This document shows, in pieces, positions 11,251 through 22,566 of a stretch of DNA of 64,000 bases. Every line of letters begins with the position of its first letter. Position 1 is the stretch's first letter. The DNA comes from Phoma sp. XZ068. Its lineage: Eukaryota > Ascomycota > Dothideomycetes > Pleosporales > Didymellaceae. The stretch spans positions 186,001 through 250,000 of the forward strand of contig RBKR01000010.1 in NCBI GenBank assembly GCA_004835665.1. Reading direction: 5' to 3'. The notes beneath the pieces were generated by a model. That model did not search any database. It saw only the letters and a list, made by a program, of their open reading frames with translations, and was not told the origin of the DNA. The translations under genes and the position numbers were made by a program.

Positions 11251-12310
11251 CTAATCTACAGTACTTTGAGCATCATTATTGCATGTTCGCGCGTTGTGCC
11301 CTGCCTCACCACACGTGCCACAGCGTCTTAAAGGCTGAGTGCCTGGTTTAACAAGCGCTCTCTTCTTTGCCTTCTTTCCATCGCTGCGAGCGTTGAACTC
11401 CTTTAGAGTAGTTAGCCGCAATCCTTCACTAAACGTTAATGTCCCTTCACGCTGGGTTCGCTTTCTTTTGTGTGATTTACAGCGTGTAGCAGCCTCATCA
11501 GCTGCTTCAAGGTCTGCAACTTGGTTGCGCACCAAAACTAGTGAATGCGCTATCATCTCTGCGCCTTTGGTGAGCTGATTAAGGGCATTAACCATTGAAG
11601 TTGGCGAGCTGTCAGCGTGTCTCTGAATCCTTTCTCGAATCAGCTTCGATTGAGACCCAAATTCTAGGGTGTTGCTTGGTGTTCTAGACTCCCACGTACT
11701 CTCATCCACAGGAGGTAGTGGTGGAGTAACACAACCGCACTTCGAGCTTTGATATCACAGCCTCTGGGTCAAGTGGGATCAGGCCAGCACCTCTGAATCC
11801 TCCCTGTATGTTGCTCTTAGTGATTGAGGCGTCAAAAGCTGCTTTGAAGCACGGTAAGAACTCAAGTTTAGTAATGCGAGTAATCTTGCTCCGCATTGGC
11901 TGCTCAGCTTGGCAGCCATATGCCTTCTTCAGAGAGGCAAAACACCCTACATCAAGCGGCTGCAGCAGATGCGACGAGTGTGGAGGCATACACAGAGTGA
12001 TAGTCTTGTATTCCTCACAGTACTGGTGGAAATCAACCGAGTTGTGGCTCTCATGGCCGTCCAGAACAAGCAGCCGATCGCTGCCAACAGTGCGCGCCTT
12101 TGTGTGCTCATCAAAGTGCTTTAACCACTTAACTCCAGGCTCATTGTTTGTCCAGCCGTTGTTAGAGACATTAAGAACCCAGTTGTTAGGCATACTAGGC
12201 TCTTTGTACCAGGCAGAGAGGTGGTGCTTGCCAGAGAAGATGATAAAGGGTGGGATGGCCCACCCCTTTGCGTTGATGCCCTGGGTGCAAAGCAGAACCT
12301 TTGGAAATCT
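11251..12310 (-). pseudogene. Decayed pogo/Fot-type transposase with frameshift and lost N-terminus
   Basis: Minus-strand translation from about 12310 gives TQGINAKGWAIPPFII, NNWVLNVSNNGWTNNE, then the second catalytic Asp in VLDGHESHNS and the third in LQPLDVGCF, as in DDE_1 transposases. Near 11720 the frame slips by one or two bases: the upstream frame ends in KLEVRLCYST, while the downstream frame continues TPPLPPVDESTWESR to a stop at 11251. The last part contains a CCHC zinc knuckle (CGTCGEAGHNARTC), which occurs at the C-terminus of some pogo-like transposases. The N-terminal DNA-binding half and the first catalytic Asp are missing upstream of 12310. The terminal repeat at 11139 places it in the same family as the transposase starting at 63452. 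Confidence 0.8.
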
Positions 12311-12329
12311 GGGGAGCTGCGGCGCTCTC

Positions 12330-12572
12330 CAGGTGTCCGCTTGAAGTGATGAAATCTCTCAGAGGGCCAGAAATCGCTGCGATATCTCATGGAGAGTACA
12401 GTGAGAGTGTGTTTCCCGCAATCATCTGGTCTTCGCTTTAACTCTCTTAAAACTTTGTGGTGCAGCTGTCCCAGTGCATAAGGGCTCATTGACTGTGGTG
12501 ATTGTGTCGTCGTCTGGGTATGCTCAACCCACCAATAGAACTCGTTGTAGTAAGCTCTTACGGAAGAATGTG
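12330..12572 (-). other. Unassigned open frame, possible coding fragment
   Basis: A minus-strand frame without an obvious start reads YYNEFYWWVEHTQ...SPYALGQLHHKVLREL and then FWPSERFHHFKR. Composition looks protein-like, but I recognise no family. It lies exactly where the decayed pogo transposase loses its N-terminus, so it may be a captured fragment or part of the next gene. Low confidence. Confidence 0.2.
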
Positions 12573-12585
12573 TTTTAATATTGTG

Positions 12586-14345
12586 TTAGAATAAATCTCC
12601 GTATAAGTCGTCTGCACTACGATCCCCAAGCAGTGCGAAGTCAATATCCAAATCGTCCACTTTTTGCGTTGCCGGTCCGGCAATATGAGTATGCTTCGTG
12701 TCAAGCGCGTGTCGCTTCCATGGCACCACCGTCGGTTCGGATTCGTAATCATAAAGCCTACTGTGCGCGGCCTCGTGTGGCCCTGCAACCTCCGACACTC
12801 TTTCAGATGCTGTACTCTGACCTTGAGGGAAGAAGAATGGCTTGGATATCTCGCGTTTCATCAGTTCAAACATATCCTGTGATGTCGAGTCATGAACCGT
12901 GATAACGTTGTCTTTTCCCCTGAACGGGTCATCGCCTGTGTGACGTGCACATGCCAACAGATAAGGTGCTGTCCCGCAACAGTGATAGCAATGTCTCCCA
13001 CCTCTCTTTGTCATTCCGGTCACGGGACATCAACAGCTGAGTGGTCTTGCGGCGGTACAAAGAGTCCAGTGTGGCGCTGGATCACCCCAGACACGTGCGG
13101 GTCGAGATCTGGAAGAGATTGATCCCGTGAGGCTAACTGTTCGGTCGGACGCGTAAGTTCACAGACATTGGTGCCGCTGTCATGACCGGTATGCAGCCCT
13201 CGCAGGCCCTGAATAGGACCCGAGTTGATTCCGTTGGGAGACCCATGCAGGCTTCTCGACGGCACCTGTGAAACGACTATGCTGGCTGCAGGTGTGGGCA
13301 GTAGTCTCGTCGGCTTCTTTCTCGCATTTAAGGCTGTTCTGCTCGGCTTTACGTACTTGATGCGTCGCTTCCTCTTCAAAGGTGGAGGAGCCACTGAAGC
13401 TACCTGGGGTACGGCAGTGTTGAGTTTGTGATTGTCCAAGTGTTGATCTGAAGATTGCGCTGGAGATTTGGTGGCCGATGTAGAGTCTGCGCATGACAAA
13501 TACAGTCCTTTGCTGCCGATAGCACGTGCCGAGGGTTTTCGTTTTCTCGTAGACTGTCGACGTAGCGTATCTTCTTCATAACTTCGTGATTGGGTGACGT
13601 TGTCTGTCGCGTCTGTTGATCTTTGCGTGACCAAGTCTGCGACCTCCTCTTCTGACTCGTATAGTGTTGTATTTGAAAACACTGCAACGATAGCCTCTCG
13701 CCTCTGGGCCGCATTTGGCGGGCACTCAATACGAGGGACGTCCTTCGCCTGTCTTGGGTTCTGTAGTCTGTCTTGCAGTCGTGCGGCCAGCCAATGGCGA
13801 ACCGTCATCATAATGCTACAACTGATTGAGCCCAGTATTCACCAGTTCTACGAGATGACTCACAACTTGTGATCCTCCGGCCATTGTGGAGGCTTGTCAT
13901 CGCCCAGCTCCCGTTTCGCGTTCGCCAGCGGGCTCGTGCAGAATTTTCTGTGTCCCCAGAGGTGGTTTCCCCATTCTCTAGTGACAAGCATCGTACGTGC
14001 AATGCCTTCTAGGAATGCGCTGCGAGCTTCTTTAGTCTTCTCATCCAGAACTATGGGATCTTTCGCAATTTCGACTGCCAGATGGTCATCGTCTTTGACG
14101 AAATCGGTAACCCATGCTTCAACCTCTTTCGCAAATCTTTCTGCCTCGGCATCGAAAAATAATCTCGGCAAAGACGACTTCTCGCTGCTTTGGAACGCCA
14201 GCCACAGGCGACGTATGTACGTTTTCACGGGTAATGACTCTACCTTGTCTCGCTCGAAGCCGAGCAGGTAATGTGCATTGGGGTCATCCTGTTTCCTCCC
14301 TGCCTGAGTCTTCAAGTAGCTGTGAAGTGTGGGGCATGTCGGCAT
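12586..14345 (-). CDS. Unrecognised protein gene, one clear intron, 3' part frame-disrupted
   Basis: Not recognised. Exon 1 runs from ATG 14345 (MPTCPTLHSYLKTQ) to 13864 and encodes an acidic, helical domain (TYIRRLWLAFQSSEK, FAKEVEAWVTDFVKDDDH). A 48-bp GT-AG intron (13863-13816, GTGAGT to TTGTAG) joins it in frame to exon 2 from 13815 (IMMTVRHWLAARLQD), which continues through Ser/Lys-rich low complexity with basic clusters (LKRKRRIKYVK) to a TGA at 13020. Past that stop, coding-like sequence resumes in other frames: SRDRNDKERWETLLSLLRDS, then a frame from about 12950 to 12586 with FELMKREISKPFFFPQ and DLDIDFALLGD. Either there are further introns I cannot place or the 3' end has frameshifts. 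The basic clusters suggest a nuclear protein, but that is a guess. Confidence 0.4.
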
Positions 14346-14748
14346 GGCGGCTGTGGGAGCCTCGTTCCCTTGGTAGCTGTTGCCTGCAGGAGCGGAGTGC
14401 GGAGTTGCAGAAAGTGCAAAGTAAAGAGGTGACACCAATGAGACCCTTTACAACCCTGGGCGCCACTACTGGTAGCCGTGCAACGATTTGCCGAGATTTG
14501 CCCGATTGTTTTGGTGCGCATCAACGTCACCACCAGGTTCAAACATCATCCGATGTTGTCTCAACCATAACTTTGCACGTTTGCACGTATGCAATACGAT
14601 AAAAAGACGATTCTCTGGTGACGACTTGTGACAGGCTCCTCTTTGCAGCGCTTGCTGTGCACAGCGTCGAAAACCGCAGTGTACTTCCGTCGTCGCGGCC
14701 CGTATATCCTCATCCCCTTCATTCAATCCAGCACATCAGACGCTTGCA
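14346..14748. other. Intergenic
   Basis: About 400 bp between two possible divergent genes. It may be promoter sequence for both; no motif was identified. Confidence 0.3.
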
Positions 14749-15240
14749 TTGATCGATGCAGCGCTACCCCCACGCGACAGCACAACCCCAAGGAAGCTGC
14801 AACGTGCTACGCATGTCGTCGCGCTAGCATCGGCGTTCGGGGGTAGGTCGCGAAGGAATGCGCCCGAGTGCCTGCTTGAGGGCGACTGGAAGACGAGCTT
14901 GAACGGCTTGGTGAAGAATCTAACAGACTTCTCGCCTGGCGCACTGAGGACTCACATGTCTCAGCAAGGTAAGCTCACTGTGTCTACCCGAAAGCTACGT
15001 GATGCTTACCACATGTATTAGCCTGGAAATCCAGATCTTAAGCCAACGAGCTCGTCGCTTGACGAGTTGTTACACGAAGACCATGACGGGGCACGCACCC
15101 CTCGCTCCGCGTCAGCGCAACATGCTCTTCCCGATTTCGATCGAAGCGCTGCTGCGAATGCTGCCGCATCGCGGGCCCATGCCGTCCCTGCCACCATACA
15201 CACAATCAGTAGCGTCTACTACCAGTATTGAGGCTGCAAA
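14749..15240 (+). CDS. Possible two-exon gene fragment, unrecognised
   Basis: A plus-strand frame reads GDWKTSLNGLVKNLTDFSPGALRTHMSQQ and meets a good donor GTAAGC at about 14969. A TATTAG acceptor follows at about 15021. The next stretch (to a TGA near 15231) is open as PGNPDLKPTSSSLDELLHEDHDG...SAAANAAASRAHA, but in a phase that does not join cleanly to the first part. No family recognised. It could be a real gene with a different splice site or a relic. Confidence 0.2.
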
Positions 15241-16119
15241 CCCACATCACATGTCGACGCCGGAACCGGATATAACAATCGGGCTCGCACACACTGCATT
15301 CGAACAACGGCATCAGCGGCGACTGGTTGATCACCAGGCGTCTGTGTCAATACTGAGTGATCCTCACGCGGCGGACATAAGCATGCGGGTTGCCCTTCTT
15401 GATTGTGGAAGCGAAGGGTTTGAGTCTGACTGGGAGCCTCGTTAGCACTCAAAATCAAGCTGCCATTGGTGCTTCTTCTATGCTCAGGATCCTAAACGAT
15501 CTCAAATACAAGGCTGCATGTAATGCAAGTATGGATCCAACGTGCGACGACAGCGGGGCTTCAACCGAATCTAGCGCTCTGTTCCTCCATCGTGACCGAA
15601 GGTCCTATACACGAGCTGGGTACATTTCGAGCATGAGGGTGCGTTCCACATGGAATTTCTCCAGTCCTGGCGCACCACACGCGAACGCGATGCCCGAGGA
15701 CTTAAGCATTCTTTAGCTCGAATAATGGAGTGGGGTAAAGGAACTTTCAAGGACTGCATATCGCAGCATTTAGACAAAGTTCCTAGGTATGGGGTATTCG
15801 GGTAACTTGAAACAGCCGCAGAGATAGCATTGAGTAAGGTCTAATATCCAACGCTTATCATCTCAATGCGGTGCTATAGATGGCGAGTCGATGGATGGCT
15901 CGATATGGTTCTCTGACTGTGTAGTGCGTGCAGCTTGTTCGCGCATGCGCATCGGGCTAGAACAGAGCTAAGCCTAAATGATCGATGAAATAGTTCTTGA
16001 CTAGGCTTAAAATGGAACAGCCGAATCAGGCTCGGAGTCGCAGAAAATCACGAACAGAGCCCTAGTCGTGAAAGTAGTGTGGAGGTAGGCACTTTGCGGC
16101 TCATCATATGACATAGGGA

Positions 16120-16245
16120 CAGTACTATGTCGCGCAGTTGCAAAAGATAGGAGGTTCAGCACGGCAGCAGAGGTTACAGAGTTAGGATAGCTCTGAAGGG
16201 GCAAGTGCAGGGGTAGTTGCAGAGTCAATTCAGGATTCTAGAACA
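16120..16245. repeat. Dispersed repeat shared with 63160-63285
   Basis: Sequence around GGAGGTTCAGCACGGCAG, continuing through AGAGGTTAC, AGGGG.AAGTGCAGGGGTAG and on to TAGNACAA, also occurs at 63179-63275. I estimate three-quarters or more identity by eye over about 110 bp. No coding frame is shared. It is probably a small transposon relic or non-autonomous element. Confidence 0.7.
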
Positions 16246-16616
16246 AGGGGAAGAAGTCACCTTTCTTGATTAACGTACCCACCGCAGTAGCGAGAAACCC
16301 CCTGTTCGGAGATGCGACCACTCCCAAACCATCTTCATTTTGGTCTTTGCGTTAAAATTACCTTCTACCTACCCTAACCCAATCTCTGGTCATTGCGCTA
16401 CATGCTGCTCACTTGTAGCAAGAAAAATACAACACCTGTGGCCTTGCTGTTGATTGCTACGTGCGCGACGTCCAGCGCTGGCTCAGCTTCAAGCCCTGTT
16501 TTGTGCACAAGAAGATCGCTTTTCAACTTGTAAGGCTATTAAACTATAGAACAGCCTTCCACGCACATGACGTCTAGTCCGGTACGTCTGACCGCCTGCG
16601 TCGTGAGGTCTGGCAG

Positions 16617-16640
16617 TTTGATTTGATTTGATTTGATTGA
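16617..16640. repeat. Short (TTTGA)n tandem repeat
   Basis: Four to five consecutive TTTGA units; a simple microsatellite. Confidence 0.85.
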
Positions 16641-19370
16641 ATCCTACACAGTTTCAGCCGCGAAATGCAGCTATGCCCGGATGCCAGGCGTGGCAGACAG
16701 CCGACGCGGTGCAGATATGACTCTGCATCGCCCCACTTCACCCTTGAGAGAGCCATCTATCCCCAGAGGCCTGGCGGTGTCTGGCTTCTATCTACGACTA
16801 CGTACTTCTCGTCTCTAGAAGTGACGTGCTTGCCTATTTTTTTAAGTTCCTCAAACTGTGTTCCTGTGTGTATGCCGTACTCGAGGCCTCGTGTGTGCAG
16901 CCTTGGTTCGAGGCTCGTAGAGGCACGGTTGCCTCATGCTTTGCGTCCGTAATACCTTCAGTCTCCCCCTAGCGTTCAGCTGTCGTGTGTGCTAGCTTGC
17001 CCCGATACCCCCAGGGCCTAAGATATGTTCCCCAATCTCCGATGTTCTTCAAGTGTAATGGTGCCGTCCACTAGGTTCCTATGTGGCCGTATTTTGTGGT
17101 GTGACCTGCCACCGGGCGCAGTGGCAGCAGCATCTCGTCGTAACGCAGCTTCACAGGAGCGATGCTCCGCTCGTGCGTGCCGTCGAGCCTACTGAGCATG
17201 AGAGCTCTTGCGCGAATCTCCTCAGACCTTGTCAGGTGTGTCGAAGGGGGACCACTCCTTCAACACGTGGGGCGACAGTGGTCAAGGCTGTCTGGTGATC
17301 TGTAAGTGTGTTGTGGCACCGATGGTAGCATGCCAGGATGTCTGTGAAGTGATTCGTGCGAGAGGTGATGCCGTTCAGCTCGAGGGCTCGTCGATGCGGG
17401 ACGTCGCAGACTTTGTCAGATGGTGATGGGCTAGCCAGTCGGCCCATCAGTGACTGTGTTGTGTGTTTTATGACCGTGATATCTAAGGGGTGTCTGGGCT
17501 CCGTCGTCGTGTCTTGCGTTGCTGTGTCGTGGCTCGATGGCTGCCGCTGCATTTGGTGGACGTGTCATTTTGAGTAGCCTGCTCGCAATTTTGCTGTCTG
17601 TGCCAGCCAGGGCCGCAACAGCGGCTCTACAGGTACCAAATCGACGCAGGGGGACGCGCGATGGCCTGTAGAGGCCGTTGCGGCCAGTGGCGGGTGTATC
17701 TGCAGTCCCTTGTGACGATGATTCCAAAATTCGACTTCTCGCTGTTTGTCGTTTTCAGATCGAATGCACATGTATCGATGTGTGTATTTTCATATCTGCG
17801 CAGAACGTGGCTGGAATCGAGTGAGAATTAGACGAACAAACGGCAAACAAACAGACTCTCTCAGCACGCCACCCATCCTCCGACGTATGACGAGGATGTC
17901 GTGACTCGTCAGTGTGGGAACACCTACCCACGGCTGTACGCCTCAGAAAATCCGATCATGGGAGTGTTCCGCAGATTGACGGCCAGTCTAGGGAGTCGTG
18001 CGCATGATGGGCGATCAGGTTCAGAGGCGCGTGCGTTTGAACTGTCTGGCTGATGTAGATTTGGCATCGATTTAGCACTCCTCTGGACTGCATGTCAGGG
18101 CAGTCGGCTGAGTGCCGTTGCCAAGCGAGGAGTCGCTCAACGCACTTTTAGTAATTGTCTCACAAACAAGGAAATTAGCACGATTAGCTGGGCTACGAGG
18201 TGGAGAAGCGCCTGTTTCCTGTCCGGCCGTACGAGCTGCGCCAAACAAAATGAAGAAGGTAATGGGGGGTGATGACAGGTGCTGCACAGGTCTGCGCAAG
18301 AAGGAGGACACTGGGGGAGTGAGTCAGCGACAAAGAAGGGCAAAGAAAGGGTTCTGACTGACGAAGAAAGGGGGCCAGGACTTCGTTACTCTGTGTTGGC
18401 CACACCGCGGGCGACCGGAAGTGTCCAGCGCACAGAGAGTTGCTCTGAACTCCAGTCGTCGGATCTCTATACCACTTTACAGAGCTGTTGTGGACAGTTG
18501 ACAAACCGCCTTTCCTCCAACACGGCTACACAACCACAACCCTAACACTGCTGCCGTCGTCTTCCAACCAGGATCGGCAAGATGTGCGAGGCAGCAGTTC
18601 ACCACACACTAGATGGAGCACAGAGCCACGACTAGATCAACAGCGGCTGGAGGTGGAAGCGAACTGACTGTAAGGTTGTGGCGTGTCGTGCTCGATGCTC
18701 TCCGCCGGAGTGTCAGTCCCATTGTCGTGACGGTGCACCACAGGCTCCGCGGGGCGCAGGAGGATGTACCGTAAGGCGAGGGTGGCATGAAGGGGTTGCA
18801 GCAGCCTCGCCATCCCTGGACTGTTGCGTCTCTTAGCGGCAGTGCCTGTCCATTGCCCCCAGCAATGATATTACACCTGCGCCGTTCCTTCTTGCAAGCA
18901 ATAGGTGGGCACAAACAAGCCCTTGTCAACGTGCCACCAATAGGTCTCGCGCAGGACCGCGCATCCACAGACCGCTCTCGTTCCAGGCGACTGCGTCGGA
19001 GATGGGCGATGACATGTCATGTCATGAGATGACATAAGTTACGATGTGACCGAGGCTAGCGTTCTCCCGCTGCAATGTCAGTCGATCGCTGGGGTGGGGG
19101 AATTACAACTTCATCTTACTCAAGCCATCTGCTAGTAGCTATGGGCAGCAGCGCGCAAGAGGAAGCCGGTGCATAGAATAGGTCAGGTTGTGCGTGTGAA
19201 GGGGGCACATTATTCATCTATGGCTGCGAGCAATGACCGCCACGAACAGCCTGGGGATCGCAGCACGCCAGCAACAGTCCATGACTGCGAAGGTACTCTG
19301 GCTCACGCAGTGAGATCTGAGCATGCAAGAAGCCTCACTTGCCCGCAGAAGGACCGCAAGGTGGCGCGTC

Positions 19371-19465
19371 TACCAGTTGGGGTGGTGTCTACCAGTTGGG
19401 GTGGTGTCTACCAGTTGGGGTGGTGTCTACCAGTTGGGGTGGTGTCTACCAGTTGGGGTGGTGTC
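19371..19465. repeat. Minisatellite, five perfect copies of a 19-bp unit
   Basis: Unit TACCAGTTGGGGTGGTGTC, five copies without interruption or spacers. One strand is G-rich (GGGG and GG.GG runs). It generates repetitive shadow frames (YQLGWCLPVGV and similar) that should not be taken as protein. Confidence 0.97.
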
Positions 19466-21699
19466 TAGCAGCCTGCCGTGGCAGTGGAGAGTCGCCATCT
19501 CAAGTAAGCGGCCGCCGCTCGACGTATGCCCGCCAACTTCCCAGCCTAGTGGGCAGAAAGTCTCTCCGGAAGAGCAACGCAGTGGCCTGGACAATCTTCT
19601 GGAGAACCCGGACGGGCAATCCGCCGTCGTAGAAGAACGCGCCCACGTGGACCATGACAGCACGTCAGCAGAGGGAAGTCTTTCCCTTGTCTAACGTTCG
19701 AGTGGGAAAGTCCACCAACGGTCGCACTGGCGACGCTGCAGCTGGGAAGAACCCCCTACATCGCATCCAACGCAGCTCGTTATCAAAGCCTCTCCGCCTG
19801 AACTACGCCATGGACTGGCCTAGCGTTCGGGTACAGCAACGACCCCCTTCGCATAGGCTATGATAGTGTTGATTGCAGACGATCGTGGAAGGTCGTGGAA
19901 GATCGCAGACATCAACTAAGGATATGTCGTAGGGATGTAGGGTCAGGGCGCAGCACAAGCAATGCCGAGGTTTTGGCAAGCCTCATGGCTGCATTCATTG
20001 ACTGTCACATGCGGGCTACGTTTGGCTGACTGTTCTGTCATGCTAACAAAGGATTCTACCAATCGAAGTCATGTTTGCGATTTAGATGGCATTACATACG
20101 ACACATCGTATAAGGTGTTTCTCCTTCCCCCTCCCCCCTCTATTGAAGTGATTGGAGCAGATGGACCTTCCGTACTGTTTAAGGCGACAACGCAGAGATC
20201 AGCACCCGTTTCATCGATCCAAGCACAGCTCGCGGAAGGAGGGATGGAATGGCTTGAACGGCAGAACACTAGGATTAGCAAGTAAACTACAATACATAGA
20301 AGAGAAAAAGCGATGGGGTGTCGAAGGCCACTGGTTCCATGCCGGGCATGGTCTGGCACGTGTCAGAACATTTCTGTAATTGAAGGGCTCGGTCCTTGGT
20401 GACGTGTTCGGACACTGCGCAGTATTACTAACCAATGTTCGGAGTGGGAACAAAGCACTGCCAAGGGAGCTTCTATTAATATCAACGAATCTGGGTGCAG
20501 CCACGTGGCTTGCCCGAAAAGGTCGAAGTCATTCGATTGCCAGTGCTATCCACACACATCCTTGGGTGTTACTATTGGGTAGAGACGCGTCGAGGGGTCG
20601 GCTTGGACCAACCTTGAATTGACATTGTCTTAGCTGAGAAGAGGGAATCATGTAGGACTATACTGTATGGTTTCTTCTTTGTTAGGGTGGTGCTATATGG
20701 TGTGCACTGCGCATAACGGAACGTGGCACACTACGCGTATTATCACGGCAACTTACTCGCAGTAGATATGAATGGCAAACCTCCAAGAACAACACCAGAA
20801 GCCAGGCAGATGCAGCACCCAGCCTCCTCGTTGCTCTTGTCACGCCGCACAGCTCCAAAACACATACTACTAGAAGCTCTAGCTAAACTCACAGCCCTCG
20901 CCTAGGTCGTCTCGCTCAAAATAGACACCACGCATATTACAGACGAGTGGGTAACTTAGATCAATTACGGCTGCACAGCCGCACGGCTTGTTACTGAACT
21001 ATTCTACCTAGAGATTTTCAACGTTCTCCCTCTCCGCAACAGACGTCCTCTCTTGCGGTTCGATGACGTTAGTGAAAACAGCCATCAAGTGGATAACGTT
21101 ATCAAGTAGACTGTCATATTCTCGTGCTATAGCCATGGAATGGCAGGGCAATACAGTATCTTTTGCTGCTGTCGAAAGCATTCTAGAAGGCTGCCCTTGC
21201 GTAAAGACCACAACACAACACAAGTGTGGGGAGCTGTAGGAAGTCTGTATCACATTCTGCAACAACAGCAATTGAGCATGACAAGACTCAAGCATGACAA
21301 ATACTGCTGAGCAGATTCCTGCAGTCCCAGGAATACTGTCACACATCTGCTAACAAGCGTGACGGTAGAATTAGACTGTAGGTGACCTAATCATGGCCCC
21401 AGGCTTCTCAAGAGCAGAGGGCCTGTGCAGATGCTGTCATTCTCACGCAGTGCTGCTAAATAGGTTTCATCTGCTCAGATTAACCCAAGCTTCTGTCCAT
21501 CCCGGCACAGACGTCATGGCCGAGTGCGACCTTGCTGTTCGTGAGCCCACCCTCGGGCACATGGAGTTTGTCGGCAAGCGCGACGATGCGGGTGGTAGTT
21601 CTTCGAGTGCTCAACAACTGCGCCCTACAGATAGCTCTTCACGTGATCTCGAATCCTCCAGCTCCCTTGTTAAGCCCCCGTCTATCCTTGCACCTCCGC

Positions 21700-22566
21700 G
21701 TGAAACGGGGGAACTTGGGCGCGTCGAAGATCGGCAAGCCTTTGGGCAGAGCAAGGCTCGACCGCACCTACCTTGTAAAGGAGAGCGCTCCTCTGGCTTC
21801 ACCCACATGCTGAAGGTTCGCCACAACCTCGAACTGACGGATGACAAGACCTGACTGATGGATGACCAGACCCAGGAGCAAGTCAGACGTGAGGTGGAGA
21901 TCCATTCTCGCCTCGCGCGTCCGAGTGCACTACGGCTGTTCCGGTGGTCCAACGATGAGTGTCATAATTCTTTAATTCTAGAACGCGTCGGAGGCGGAGA
22001 GCTGTACAAGTGTTTGAGGACGGAGCGACGACTTCATGAACGGAGAGCTGCTCAGCTTTTGGCCCAGACGACTGCAACTTCAGGGCACCCTTACAAAATG
22101 CGTATCACGCACGGCAACGCCAACCCAGAAAACATTCTCCTTGGTGTGCACAGTGAAGTTGACATGTTAGACTATGCGTGCTTGGTCCACGCACCGAGTC
22201 ATCATCATACAACGACGTAGGGAACTCTAGACTACTTATTCCCAGAAATGCTAGTGAGCAGTGCTGGAGACTCCTTCTGCAACTAGAAGATGGATGTTTG
22301 GAATCTGAGCATGTTGATGCATAAGCTTTCTGTGGACAATGCCCTGTTCGGAGATGTGTCGGCTACGACAAAGCGCAGAGTCGCAATGAGCGATCATCAG
22401 ATGCCAGACGTCGTCAGCACGGAAAGAGAGGTCTTACTACGCGGATGACTTATTGATTGAGCGATGGGCAGCCTTGAGCACAGGAACTGATAGCATGAAG
22501 TTTGCTCGTCATTGACCCTGAACAGCGCATTAGTTTCGAGGATGTAGACTGATATCCATAGAGCCC
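21700..22566 (+). pseudogene. Aurora/Ipl1-type protein kinase pseudogene
   Basis: Colinear matches to a whole Aurora kinase domain are spread over several frames. They include ASKIGKPLGRARLDRTYLVKE (degraded Gly loop), SSGFTHMLKV (VAIK-type Lys kept), VRREVEIHSRLARP, LILERVGGGELYKCLR, ERRAAQLLAQ, NPENILLGVHSEVDMLDYA, CLVHAPS, then past a TAG, GTLDYLFPEML, KMDVWNLSMLM and LLVIDPEQRISFEDVD near 22520-22550. Features such as HAPS...TT and GTLDYLxPEM are diagnostic of the Aurora activation segment. The catalytic HRD is now HGN and DFG is DYA, so both essential Asp residues are lost. There are at least one frameshift (about 21775) and stops at 21854, 22220 and 22286. Aurora is normally a single essential mitotic kinase in fungi, so this is a dead extra copy, without visible introns. 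Confidence 0.85.

Larger units (their letters stand above)
15446..21690. other. 6.2-kb stretch with no recognisable gene
   Basis: Many open frames of 60-150 codons overlap on both strands, but none shows a domain, splice pattern or convincing composition. The only definite structures are a dispersed repeat at 16120-16245, a short TTTGA repeat near 16617 and a 19-bp tandem repeat at 19371. No tRNA or rRNA gene was recognised. It may be decayed sequence or hold non-coding transcripts. Confidence 0.5.

Noticed and set aside
19371..19465. CRISPR-like array
   Set aside because: Direct head-to-tail units with no spacers, in a eukaryotic genome.
19169..19694. Three overlapping frames rich in a repeated YQLGWCLPVGV-type peptide
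   Set aside because: These are translations of the 19-bp tandem repeat; no start context or family match.
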